In this document: positions 9,187 to 17,173 of the stretch, one piece after another
How the letters are laid out: each line of letters starts with the position of its first letter
How positions within the stretch are numbered: position 1 is the stretch's first letter
Assembly: GCF_003259845.1 (NCBI RefSeq)
Contig: NZ_QLMJ01000014.1
Coordinates: 186,001-250,000, forward strand
Length of the DNA: 64,000 bases
Direction: 5' to 3'
Source: Actinoplanes lutulentus
GTDB lineage: Bacteria; Actinomycetota; Actinomycetes; Mycobacteriales; Micromonosporaceae
Position numbers and translations under genes: made by a program
The notes under the pieces: generated by a model
What the model saw: the letters and a program-made list of their open reading frames with translations, nothing else
The model's database searches: none
Told to the model about the DNA's origin: nothing

Positions 9187-9636
9187 GTGATGGAGCGGGT
9201 GATGACGACGGAGCGCGCGGCAGCGGAACCGCTGGCGAAAACGCTGCGGGATGCGATCACCCGGCTCGGCCGCCGAGTCCGACAGGCCCGGCCGGTCGGT
9301 GACCTCACGTTCAGTCAGCTCTCCGCGCTGACCAGCCTCCAGCTGGCCGGTGCCCTGACTCCCCGTGAGCTCGCCGATGTGGAACGGGTTCAGCCACCGA
9401 CGATGACCAAGATCGTCGGGAAGCTGGAGGACCGTGGGCTCGTCGCGCGTACGCCACACCCCACCGACGGGCGTCAGGTCATCCTGGCCGCCACCGAGCA
9501 GGGCAAAGCGGTGTACGCGCAGTACGAGCAGGCGCGCAACGAATGGCTGGCACAGGCTCTGGACCGTTTGAGCCCGGAAGAACGGGAAACCTTGGCAAGC
9601 GCGGCGGACATTCTCCAGCGCGTCGCCCGGGGCTGA
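9187..9636 (+). CDS. MarR family transcriptional regulator
   Basis: A 149-aa winged-helix dimer. The DNA-binding part covers about residues 40-105 (LTPRELADVERVQPPTMTKI, then the wing HPTDGRQVI), flanked by dimerisation helices. GTG 9187 or ATG 9190 is the start; neither has a ribosome site, but TAGGCT lies 7 nt upstream, so the message may be leaderless. A palindrome over that box suggests autoregulation. The MFS exporter gene 69 bp downstream is the likely second target. The ligand is unknown. Confidence 0.9.
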   Translation: MMERVMTTERAAAEPLAKTLRDAITRLGRRVRQARPVGDLTFSQLSALTSLQLAGALTPRELADVERVQPPTMTKIVGKLEDRGLVARTPHPTDGRQVILAATEQGKAVYAQYEQARNEWLAQALDRLSPEERETLASAADILQRVARG

Positions 9637-9704
9637 CTTCTCTGTTCTTGTCGTTCCGCTTCGTCACACGACGATGACGCGTACGACCGAACTCAGGGGG
9701 CCCT

Positions 9705-11090
9705 TTGAGCGCCATATTCCGGTCCTTGCAGGTCCCGAACTACCGCCTCTTCGCCGGCGGGCAACTGGTGAAGCTGATCGGCGTCTGGATGATGTTCACG
9801 GCCCAGGACTGGCTGGTGCTGGAACTCTCCGACAACTCCCCGAGCGCTTTGGGGATGGTGACCGCCCTTCAATTCGTACCCGTGATGCTTTTGACCCTGG
9901 TGAGCGGACGCCTGGCTGACCGTTACGACAAGCGCAAGTTGCTCGTAGCGGCGAATGCCGCGTTCGCGGTCTTCGCCGTAGCCTTCGCGGTACTGATCAC
10001 CGCCGGGGTGGTCGAGCTCTGGCATGTGTACGTGTTCGCGCTGCTCCTGGGCATCGCGAACGCTGTGGAGACGCCTGTCCGGCAGTCGTTCGTCTCGGAA
10101 CTGGTCGAGCTCCGGCTACTGCCGAACGCGCTCGCGTTGTCGGCCGCCACGTTCAACATGGCGCGGATCAGCGGTCCCGCTCTCGCCGGTGTTCTGCTCG
10201 CGGTGCTGTCCACGCCAGGGGTTTTCCTGATTTCGACGGTTCTGGCGATCGCGCCGGTCTTCACCTACATCCGGATGCGGCCCGCCGACCTTTACCGGTC
10301 GCCGCGGAAAAAGGGCGCGCCGGCCCGGGTCATCGATGGGCTGCGTTATGTGGGTAAGCGGCACGATCTGCTGCTTCCGATCGTGATGATGGCTGCCATC
10401 GGGATGATCGGCTTCAATTTCCCGGTCACGCTGGCGGCCCTGGCGAAGATTGACTTCAACGCCGGCCCGTCGACGTTCGGGCTGTTGACCACGTGTCTGG
10501 CCATCGGGTCGCTGGGTGGGGCGTTGGCGGGTACTCGGCGGCGGGCTCGGCCTGGGGTCTACCGGGTTATCGGGGCGGCTTTGCTGTTCGGGGTCTTCGA
10601 GTTCTTCGTAGGATTTTCCCCTAATTTCGTGACAGCCGCGCTTTTGCTAATCCCGACCGGCTTTTTCTCGATTTATCTGGCGCAAGGGGCGAATCATCGG
10701 GTGCAGATGGGGGTGGATCCCGAATTTCGTGGGCGGGTCATGGCCCTCTATGTGCTGGTCTTCCTGGGGACCACGCCGATCGGGGCCACGTTGTCGGGCT
10801 GGTGGGGTGAGAGGTTCGGCGTGCCGTCGAGCATCTGGGCCGCCGGCCTGGTGAGTTTCGTGGCGGCGGTGGGCGCGCTGGTGTGGCAGCTGCGGGCCAG
10901 CGGCGACCGGCTGGAGTTCCGGGGCCGGCGGGTGCGGCTGGTGCAGTCGGAGTCGTCGCTGGAGGCGTCAGCTTCCGAGGGTCTGCACGATGGTGGCGGG
11001 GCCGAGGCGGACAGTGTGATTCGCCCGCGTCAGAGGGCGCGAGCCCACGCCGAGCCGAGCACTCCCTCCGGTCCGGTAGCCCGAGTCTGA
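9705..11090 (+). CDS. MFS transporter, MFS_3/EntS-like
   Basis: A 461-aa protein with about 12 hydrophobic helices and the MFS loop SGRLADRYDKRK near residue 65. It resembles the EntS-like branch of exporters. The TTG start follows CAGGGGG. The last 70 residues are hydrophilic and low-complexity. The MarR gene just upstream on the same strand suggests control of the exporter by that regulator. The substrate is not determinable. Confidence 0.87.
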   Translation: MSAIFRSLQVPNYRLFAGGQLVKLIGVWMMFTAQDWLVLELSDNSPSALGMVTALQFVPVMLLTLVSGRLADRYDKRKLLVAANAAFAVFAVAFAVLITAGVVELWHVYVFALLLGIANAVETPVRQSFVSELVELRLLPNALALSAATFNMARISGPALAGVLLAVLSTPGVFLISTVLAIAPVFTYIRMRPADLYRSPRKKGAPARVIDGLRYVGKRHDLLLPIVMMAAIGMIGFNFPVTLAALAKIDFNAGPSTFGLLTTCLAIGSLGGALAGTRRRARPGVYRVIGAALLFGVFEFFVGFSPNFVTAALLLIPTGFFSIYLAQGANHRVQMGVDPEFRGRVMALYVLVFLGTTPIGATLSGWWGERFGVPSSIWAAGLVSFVAAVGALVWQLRASGDRLEFRGRRVRLVQSESSLEASASEGLHDGGGAEADSVIRPRQRARAHAEPSTPSGPVARV

Positions 11091-11181
11091 GGCTTTCGCG
11101 CCTTTTGCGTACTTGTGCAGGGCTTCGACTTTGGCAGTTCCGCTCCACCAAACGGGTATTCCGGCCCGCACCGCCAGCGCC

Positions 11182-11187
11182 TAGCGT
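11182..11187 (+). promoter_or_regulatory. -10 box TAGCGT before the 11194 gene
   Basis: TAGCGT ends six bases before the GTG at 11194, with no ribosome site between, the layout of a leaderless actinobacterial transcript. Confidence 0.4.
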
Positions 11188-11193
11188 CGAATC

Positions 11194-11646
11194 GTGGCGA
11201 CTGTGCACATTGCTGTGCTCTCGGCGGCGCTCTCGGCGTTGCTGATGCTGCCGTGCGCCGCCGCGGTCCTCGACCCGGGCACGCGCCGGGTGCGCCGCCT
11301 GCTGACCCGCAGCGGCCGCCAGGAGCTGCGCTCCCTGCGCAACCTGGACCAGACCCTCAAACTCCGCGATCCGGTCACCCCGAGCGGCGCTCCTTCGATA
11401 GAGCAGCTTGCGTACGACCTACGCCGCCTCGACAAACAGCGCCGCAGCGGCCCGACGCGCTGCTCAGAGGTGTGGATGGCCGCGGTCTTGAGTGCTTATG
11501 ACGCTCGGCTTCAGCTGGCTTGCCGCCGTTTGGGCGTACCCGAGCACCTGCAGCCGCTGGAGGGCGTGGACCGCGAACTCGAACGCATGCGCCTCGAGTG
11601 CCAACTACACGCAGCCGGCCTGGCCCTGAACCACCACCACGACTGA
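11194..11646 (+). CDS. Small membrane-anchored protein of unknown function
   Basis: I do not recognise the 150-aa product. Residues 4-25 form one hydrophobic helix (probable signal anchor), followed by a basic segment GTRRVRRLLTRSGR and a mostly alpha-helical, charged C-terminal region with three cysteines. GTG is chosen because a TAnnnT box lies six bases upstream and codon third positions are strongly GC. It stands alone before a repeat island. Confidence 0.6.
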   Translation: MATVHIAVLSAALSALLMLPCAAAVLDPGTRRVRRLLTRSGRQELRSLRNLDQTLKLRDPVTPSGAPSIEQLAYDLRRLDKQRRSGPTRCSEVWMAAVLSAYDARLQLACRRLGVPEHLQPLEGVDRELERMRLECQLHAAGLALNHHHD

Positions 11647-11679
11647 CCCACCCGGAGTCGGCGCCCCCCAACCCGAACC

Positions 11680-11779
11680 GTGTCGAGTTGAGGCGCAATC
11701 CGCACCCAAACTCAACACACACGCCGCGGATCCCCGGCCTGTGTCGACTTCGGGTGCGGTACGCACCTCAACTCAACAC
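11680..11779. repeat. Paired 39-bp palindromic element, copy A
   Basis: Two 39-bp imperfect palindromes (11680-11718 and 11741-11779) begin GTGTCGA and end CTCAACAC. They are joined by 22 bp that includes GCCGCGGATCC. Arms pair over about 18 bp with a few mismatches. The same double unit recurs at 23935-24035 with nearly the same spacer, so this is a composite dispersed element rather than chance. Confidence 0.75.
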
Positions 11780-11856
11780 ACACCGGCCAGGCGTGGTCGC
11801 CGACGCGTTGCATCGGACTCCGCCGACCGCGGGGCTCTGCCGGCCGCAGGGCTCCG

Positions 11857-11936
11857 CGGCCGCAAGGCGGGGCGGCCGCAAGGCGGGGCGGCCGTGGGGC
11901 GGGGCGGCCGTGGGGCGGGGCGGCCGTGGGGCGGGG
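11857..11936. repeat. 16-bp tandem repeat, five units
   Basis: Five head-to-tail 16-bp units: the first two read CGGCCGCAAGGCGGGG and the next three CGGCCGTGGGGCGGGG. A degenerate sixth follows. The period is not a multiple of three and no supported gene covers it, so it is a noncoding minisatellite inside repeat island A (11647-12276), a stretch in which I find no gene. Confidence 0.75.
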
Positions 11937-12053
11937 CGGGCTGCGGGGCGAGGCAGCCGTGGGGCGAGCCGTCGCTCAGGTAGGTAACCGGCCGTGGGGT
12001 GAGGCGGCCGTGGGCCGAGCCGTCGCTCAGATGGGTAACCGGACTCTCATGAG

Positions 12054-12196
12054 GTGGCTGGGCTACGGCTGCTGGACATGAGCCGTAGTCCAGCCACGTC
12101 AACGCGGCCTCATAACAGGGCTGGGCTACGGCTCGGGTCGCGGAGCCGTAGTCCAGTCACGTCAACGCGGCCTCATGACATGGCTGGGCTACGGCT
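12054..12196. repeat. 63-bp tandem hairpin repeat, two full units plus a third arm
   Basis: Units start at 12054, 12117 and 12180, exactly 63 bp apart. Each full unit holds a 44-bp hairpin (12054-12097, 12117-12160) with 17-nt arms, GCTGGGCTACGGCT pairing with AGCCGTAGTCCAG, followed by the spacer GTCAACGCGGCCTCAT. The third unit keeps only its left arm. A related 63-bp period is seen near 63.7 kb. Confidence 0.75.
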
Positions 12197-12276
12197 CGCC
12201 TCGCCGCTATGAGAGACCTACGGCGGGAAGAAGGCGCCGTGACCCCGGTGCGCTCTGGCGGGGCTCAAGGCTGCCG

Positions 12277-12798
12277 TCAGGGGAGTGGATGTTCGGTGAG
12301 GCGTACGTAGTTTCCGTTGGTGCTTTGGGTCAGGGAGAATCCGTCTACCTGCCACTCCGGGCCGATATATCCGGATAAGGCGTCTACCGCATCCTGCGAG
12401 AAGCGGTAGGAAATCGTCACGTGTGGGTGGAACGGGCGGGGGTCCGATGGGAAGCCGCTCAGTGACTTCAGGACCCGCTCTCGCAGCTCACTCAGCGCCG
12501 CCAGATCGCCGTCCACTCCGGCCCAGACCACCGGCCCAAAACGTCCGCTTCCGGCCAGGCGCAGCGTGAACGGCCCGCCGTACGAAGCGCTCGCAAGCCG
12601 CGCCGAAACCAGCGAAGCCACCAGCTCCGGAGGCTCCGAAGCCACCAGCCCCGGAGGCTCCGAAACCTCCGGATGCTCCGGGCCCAGGAATGCCAGCGTT
12701 ATGTGCCACTTCGGGGCTCGGGCCGCGTGGTCAGGGACGAAAGCAGCGAGATCCCGCCGGACGTCGGCCGGCGGGAACAGCGCTACGAACAGGCTCAG
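12277..12798 (-). CDS. thpR: RNA 2',3'-cyclic phosphodiesterase (2H family), CTG start
   Basis: A 173-aa 2H phosphoesterase of the ThpR/LigT family, which opens 2',3'-cyclic phosphates on RNA ends. Both HxT motifs are present, HITLAF near residue 36 and HPHVTISY near 130. The frame has no ATG, GTG or TTG between the family N-terminus SLFVALFPP and a point far upstream inside sepH, so the likely start is CTG at 12798, overlapping the sepH stop as CTGA. A 24-bp tandem duplication (12614-12661) adds an eight-residue repeat between the motifs. Translation is probably coupled to sepH. Confidence 0.82.
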   Translation of the reverse strand: MSLFVALFPPADVRRDLAAFVPDHAARAPKWHITLAFLGPEHPEVSEPPGLVASEPPELVASLVSARLASASYGGPFTLRLAGSGRFGPVVWAGVDGDLAALSELRERVLKSLSGFPSDPRPFHPHVTISYRFSQDAVDALSGYIGPEWQVDGFSLTQSTNGNYVRLTEHPLP

Positions 12799-13868
12799 GA
12801 GGACTCTCGGGCGGCCGGGCCGCCGCCGAACAGCACGTCGTCCCAGCTGGGCAGACGCTTGCGCGGCTTGCTGCTCTCCTCGTTTTCCGAGTTGGACTGC
12901 GAGGAGCCCTGGCCGACCGTGCGACGCGGGCGCAGGACCGCCAGCGACGGGACCGCCGGGACCTCTTTCGGCAGGTCGGCGTCGTCGTCGAACGCGGAGC
13001 CCGCGCCGCCACCGAGCAGGGCCGCGGCGCCGCCGGCGACCGGGCGCCGGGAGGCGGGTGAGACCGGCTCGAGGCTGCGGCCGGAGCTGGTCTCGAGCGG
13101 CCGGTCGAGGGAGGCGAGCAGGGCGTCGCGGCCGGCGCGGATCGGGTCGCGGTTGGAGCGGGGCGACGCGTTCTCCGAGGCCGCGGGCAGGCCGTGGCCG
13201 CCGCGGATGGGCTCCGGACTGCGGGCCGGGCCGGGCAGGCCGTGGCCGCCACGCTCCGGGACCGGGTCCTGGCCGAGGATCTGGGTGGGCCGCTCGGCGC
13301 AGAGGTATTGCGCCATGTCGTCGTGCGGCGAGACCACCTGACGAGCCTTGTCCATGTCCCAGATGGCCTGGGCGGTGGCTTTGCCGGACGGCCACGTCGC
13401 GACGATCCGCCAGGTGCCGTCGTCCTTGCGGAACGCGTCCCAGGAGATTTTCTCGGTGTCGATGCCGTGCTGCGAGAGGCGGCTGTCGACCACCTCGGCG
13501 AGCGGCTGACCGGTGTCCGATGTCTTCAACCGGGTGCGGCGGGCGTGCTGCGCCAGCATGGCCCGCTCCTGGAGCACGGGCCCGGCGTAGCGGAGCACAC
13601 GGTCGACCGGCACCCCGGCGATGCGCGCGACGTCCTCGGCGGACTCGCCGGAACGGATGCGCGACTGAATGTCTCGCGGTGACAGGGAAGGAATCATCTC
13701 CGGCGACAGAACCGCCACCGCCGTCCCGGTGCCGGAGGGCTGGCCGCCGTCGGTCAGCACCCCACTCACCCGGTCGTCGATGGGGAGGGCCAGGAGCCGG
13801 CCGACTTCATCGGCGAGCACCAGGGCCTGACCGTCCTCGGAGAGGGCGACGAAGCGTACGGGCCGCAT
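12795..13868 (-). CDS. sepH: Septation protein SepH (DUF3071)
   Basis: A 357-aa cytoplasmic cell-division protein. The DUF3071 domain spans about residues 1-180, beginning MRPVRFVALSEDGQALVL, with a helix-turn-helix-like part (SAEDVARIAGVPVDRVLRYA). In Streptomyces and mycobacteria SepH binds FtsZ and stimulates filament assembly. The C-terminal half is a disordered linker with the repeated GGHGLP motif, ending in PSWDDVLFGG, a conserved tail. ATG 13868 has GGAGG six bases upstream; the longer in-frame ATG at 13919 does not fit the family. Upstream lies serC, as in mycobacteria. Confidence 0.92.
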   Translation of the reverse strand: MRPVRFVALSEDGQALVLADEVGRLLALPIDDRVSGVLTDGGQPSGTGTAVAVLSPEMIPSLSPRDIQSRIRSGESAEDVARIAGVPVDRVLRYAGPVLQERAMLAQHARRTRLKTSDTGQPLAEVVDSRLSQHGIDTEKISWDAFRKDDGTWRIVATWPSGKATAQAIWDMDKARQVVSPHDDMAQYLCAERPTQILGQDPVPERGGHGLPGPARSPEPIRGGHGLPAASENASPRSNRDPIRAGRDALLASLDRPLETSSGRSLEPVSPASRRPVAGGAAALLGGGAGSAFDDDADLPKEVPAVPSLAVLRPRRTVGQGSSQSNSENEESSKPRKRLPSWDDVLFGGGPAARESS

Positions 13869-14046
13869 GCGTTGCCTCCGTCTCGTCGCGTTGGCCTGGA
13901 CATCCCGAGAGTCAGCCACCCGGGCGCGTTTCGGAACACGGTACGCGCCTTGGTCACCCTATGGGGGTAAGCCACGCCGTCAAACTGGCTGACCAGGGGA
14001 GATGATCTTCAACTTATCCATGACCCCAAACCATTTAAACCCAAAG

Positions 14047-14060
14047 ACCAATTCATTGGT
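14047..14060. other. Short inverted repeat after serC
   Basis: ACCAAT-TC-ATTGGT lies six bases downstream of the serC stop, in an AT-richer spacer between serC and sepH. It could be a weak terminator or processing hairpin. The rest of this 197-bp spacer shows only the sepH ribosome site. Confidence 0.3.
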
Positions 14061-14065
14061 ACGGG

Positions 14066-15196
14066 CTAACGGCCGAGGCGCTCGACGACATAGTCGATGC
14101 ACTCGGTGAGTGCCGTTACATCGGACGGGTCCACTGTCGGGTACAGCGCGACGCGCAGCTGGTTACGGCCGAGTTTGCGGTACGGCTCGGTGTCCACCAC
14201 GCCGTTCGCCCGGAGGACCTTGGCGATCGCCGAGGCATCGATGCCCTCGGCGAAGTCGATCGTCGCGACGGCCGCCGACCGCACGGCCGGGTCGGTGATG
14301 AAGGGCTGCGCGTAAGCGGACTTCTCGGCCCAGCCGTAGATCGCGGCAGCGCTCTCGGTGCTGCGCCCGGCCGCCCAGGAGAGGCCGCCCTGCGCGTTCA
14401 TCCAGTCCACCTGTTCGGCGGCGAGGAAGACAGTGGCCAGCGCCGGCGTGTTGTACGTCTGATCGAGCCGGGACTGCTCGATCGCGGTGACCAGGTCGAG
14501 GAACTGCGGGATGTACCGGCCGGTCGCCTTGACCTCGAAGGCCCGCTCGATCGCGGCCGGGGACATCAGGGCCAGCCAGATGCCGCCGTCCGAGCCGAGC
14601 GCCTTCTGCGGCGCCAGGTAGTAGACGTCGGTCTCGCTGACGTCGACGTCGAGGCTGCCGCCGCCGGACGTGGCGTCGGTGAGCAGCAGCGCGCCCGGGT
14701 CGGCACCGGCCACCCGGCGTACCGGGACGGCCACGCCGGTGGAGGTCTCGTTCTGCACCGTCGCGTAGACGTCGACGCCGGCCTCGGCGCTCAGGTAGGC
14801 GGCCTGCCCGGCGGGTGCGCGGTGCACGGTCGGCTCGGCCAGGAACGGCGCGTCCGTCACGGCCTGGACGAACTTGGCGCCGAACTCGCCGAACTCGGCG
14901 AACTGCGCCTTCTCCTTGACCAGGCCGAACGTGGCGACCTCCCAGAACGCGCTGGTGCCACCGTTGGCGAGGATCACCTCGTACCCGTCGGGGATGGAGA
15001 AGAACTCGGCGAGGCCGCGACGCAGACGCGCGACCTGGTCCCGCACCGTTTTCTGCCGGTGTGACGTACCCATGAAGGTGCGGGACACCGCGGAGAGCGC
15101 CTCGACGCCTTCCGGGCGGACCTTGCTCGGCCCAGAGCCGAAGCGGCCGTCGACGGGCTTGATCTCGTCAGGGATCCGGATGTCAGTCACGGTCAC
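14066..15196 (-). CDS. serC: Phosphoserine aminotransferase
   Basis: PLP enzyme that converts 3-phosphohydroxypyruvate to phosphoserine in serine biosynthesis, also used for vitamin B6 in some bacteria. The 376-aa protein matches the actinobacterial SerC branch: FGSGPSKVRPE near the N-terminus, MGTSHRQK, and the PLP lysine in YYLAPQKALGSDGG near residue 188. The GTG start overlaps the citA stop by 4 bp, so the two are one transcript. PdxH, the other PLP-linked enzyme, lies divergently on the far side of citA. Confidence 0.94.
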   Translation of the reverse strand: MTVTDIRIPDEIKPVDGRFGSGPSKVRPEGVEALSAVSRTFMGTSHRQKTVRDQVARLRRGLAEFFSIPDGYEVILANGGTSAFWEVATFGLVKEKAQFAEFGEFGAKFVQAVTDAPFLAEPTVHRAPAGQAAYLSAEAGVDVYATVQNETSTGVAVPVRRVAGADPGALLLTDATSGGGSLDVDVSETDVYYLAPQKALGSDGGIWLALMSPAAIERAFEVKATGRYIPQFLDLVTAIEQSRLDQTYNTPALATVFLAAEQVDWMNAQGGLSWAAGRSTESAAAIYGWAEKSAYAQPFITDPAVRSAAVATIDFAEGIDASAIAKVLRANGVVDTEPYRKLGRNQLRVALYPTVDPSDVTALTECIDYVVERLGR

Positions 15197-16299
15197 ACAT
15201 TATGCGTGAGCTGACTCCAGCCCTCGACCTCCTGCGGCTTGCGCGGCTCGGGACCGATATAGCTCAGGCCGGGCCGCAGGATCCGGCTCAGGCGTTTCTG
15301 CTCCAGGATGTGCGCGCTCCACCCGGCCACCCGGGCGCAGGTGAACATCGAGGTGAACATGTGCGAGGGCACCTCGGCGAGGTCGAGCACCACGGCCGAC
15401 CAGAACTCCACGTTCGTGTGCAGGTGCTGCTCCGGCCGGCGCTCGTGCAGCTCGGCGAGCGCGGCCGCTTCGAGCTTCTCCGCCACCTCGAACCGGGGTG
15501 CGTTCAGATCCTTCGCGATCCGGCGCAGCACCCGGGCCCGCGGGTCCTCGGCGCGATAGGCCCGATGTCCGAAACCCATCAGGCGCTCACCCCGATCCAA
15601 AACCTCTTTCACGTACGCCTCGGCGTCGCCGCTTCGCTCCACCCGTTCCAGCATCTGCAGCACTCGGGTGGGTGCTCCGCCGTGCAGCGGGCCGGAGAGC
15701 GCGCCGATCCCGGAGGAGATGCAGGCGGCCGCGTCCGCGCCGGTGGAGGCGACGATCCGGGCGGTGAAGGTGGACGCGTTCAGCCCGTGCTCGGCGGCCG
15801 CGATGAAGTACGCGTCGACGGCCTTGATGTGCCGCGGGTCCGGCTCGCCACGCCAGCGGCGCATGAAGCGCTCGACGATCGTCTCGGCCTTGTCGATGTC
15901 CTTCTGCGGCACGGCCGGCAGGCCCAGCCCGCGGGCCGCCTGCGCGACGAAGGAGAGCGCGGTCACCGACACCCGGGCCAGGTCGGAGCGGGTCTGCTCG
16001 TCGGTGATGTCGAAGAGCTGCGACAAACCCCAGTACGGCGCCAGCATCGCGACGGCCGACTGCACGTCGACCCGGATGTCACCGGAGTGCACCGGCACCG
16101 GGAACGGCTCGGCCGGTGGCAGCCCGGGACCGAATTTCCCGTCCACCAGCAGGCCCCAGACGTTGCCGAAGGAGACCTGGCCGATCAGATCCTCGATGTC
16201 GACGCCGCGGTACCGCAGCGCGACCCCGGACGGGTCGGGCTCGGCGATCTCGGTCTCGAACGCGATGACGCCCTCGAGTCCCGGCTTGAAGTCGGACAC
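15193..16299 (-). CDS. citA: Citrate synthase 2
   Basis: Condenses oxaloacetate and acetyl-CoA. At 368 aa it is the short actinobacterial CitA type rather than the main GltA. Active-site landmarks are present: the His in GPLHGGAP near residue 205, the His in MGFGHRAYR near 246, and a C-terminal VAGWSAHILEQ segment with the catalytic Asp region altered as in this subfamily. The gene overlaps serC by 4 bp and starts at the divergent promoter region shared with pdxH (16300-16504). Confidence 0.92.
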   Translation of the reverse strand: MSDFKPGLEGVIAFETEIAEPDPSGVALRYRGVDIEDLIGQVSFGNVWGLLVDGKFGPGLPPAEPFPVPVHSGDIRVDVQSAVAMLAPYWGLSQLFDITDEQTRSDLARVSVTALSFVAQAARGLGLPAVPQKDIDKAETIVERFMRRWRGEPDPRHIKAVDAYFIAAAEHGLNASTFTARIVASTGADAAACISSGIGALSGPLHGGAPTRVLQMLERVERSGDAEAYVKEVLDRGERLMGFGHRAYRAEDPRARVLRRIAKDLNAPRFEVAEKLEAAALAELHERRPEQHLHTNVEFWSAVVLDLAEVPSHMFTSMFTCARVAGWSAHILEQKRLSRILRPGLSYIGPEPRKPQEVEGWSQLTHNV

Positions 16300-16504
16300 G
16301 GCACTCCCTGGGGAACAGGACAGTAAAGCGAGTTTGCGGTGGGTGATTCATCTTGCCCGCCGGGTAACCGCACGGTCGAGGAGTCGCGGTTGTGCTCTCG
16401 ATGACACCCATCCTGGTTCACCTGACGTTTCGCGGCGGGAGACTTACCGTCGTTTGCGTCTTGGGGTTACCTCAGTATTCGAATCAGCAGTGAACGGAGC
16501 GCAC

Positions 16505-17173
16505 GTGGCCGAGGAAGTGCCGTCACCGGCCGGTATGCGCAGGGACTACACCGAGTGGCCGCCCCTGCTGGAGGACGGGCTCGCCGCGGACTGGACCAGC
16601 CAGTTCGCCGCGTGGTTCGCCGACGCCACGGCCTTCGGGCTGACCGAGCCGAATGCGATGATCGTCGCAACAGCCGACGCCGAGGGTCACCCGTCGGCAC
16701 GAACAGTCCTCCTCAAGGGGTACGACGAGGCGGGGTTCGTCTTCTTCACCAACTACGCGAGCCGCAAGGGCGGCGAGCTGGCCGTCAACGCGTACGCAAG
16801 CCTGGTTTTTCCCTGGTTTGGCATGCAGCGGCAGGTGATCGTGGCGGGCGCGGTGGAGCGGGTGACGCGCGCGGAGACCGAGGAGTACTTCGGGTCGCGG
16901 CCGCGCGGGTCGCAGCTCGGCGCCTGGGCGAGTCCGCAGTCGCAGGTGCTGGACGGCCCGGAAGCGGTGGAGGCGGGGCTCGCGGCGGCGGTCGAGAGAT
17001 TCGGTGACGGGCCGGTGCCGGCGCCGCCGCACTGGGGTGGGTTCCGGGTGATCCCGGCGACAGTGGAGTTCTGGCAGGGCCGGAGCAGCCGGCTGCACGA
17101 TCGGCTGCGGTTCCGCCGTTTGGAATCAACCTGGTCCGAGTCCGCCTGGATCGTCGAGCGGCTGGCACCGTGA
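16505..17173 (+). CDS. pdxH: Pyridoxamine/pyridoxine 5'-phosphate oxidase
   Basis: FMN enzyme that makes pyridoxal 5'-phosphate. The 222-aa length is typical. Family motifs are N-terminal MRRDYTEWPPL, the FMN-binding SARTVLLKGYD and FFTNYASRKG, SRPRGSQLGAWAS, and C-terminal EFWQGRSSRLHDRLRF. GTG 16505 is chosen for the GGAG five bases upstream. The stop overlaps the next MFS gene by 4 bp. It sits divergent to citA/serC. Confidence 0.94.
   Translation: MAEEVPSPAGMRRDYTEWPPLLEDGLAADWTSQFAAWFADATAFGLTEPNAMIVATADAEGHPSARTVLLKGYDEAGFVFFTNYASRKGGELAVNAYASLVFPWFGMQRQVIVAGAVERVTRAETEEYFGSRPRGSQLGAWASPQSQVLDGPEAVEAGLAAAVERFGDGPVPAPPHWGGFRVIPATVEFWQGRSSRLHDRLRFRRLESTWSESAWIVERLAP

Noticed and set aside
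12799..13395. N-terminal extension of the thpR frame into sepH
   Set aside because: The extension is Arg/Pro-rich and out of frame with the real SepH protein; ThpR family proteins begin at SLFVALFPP.
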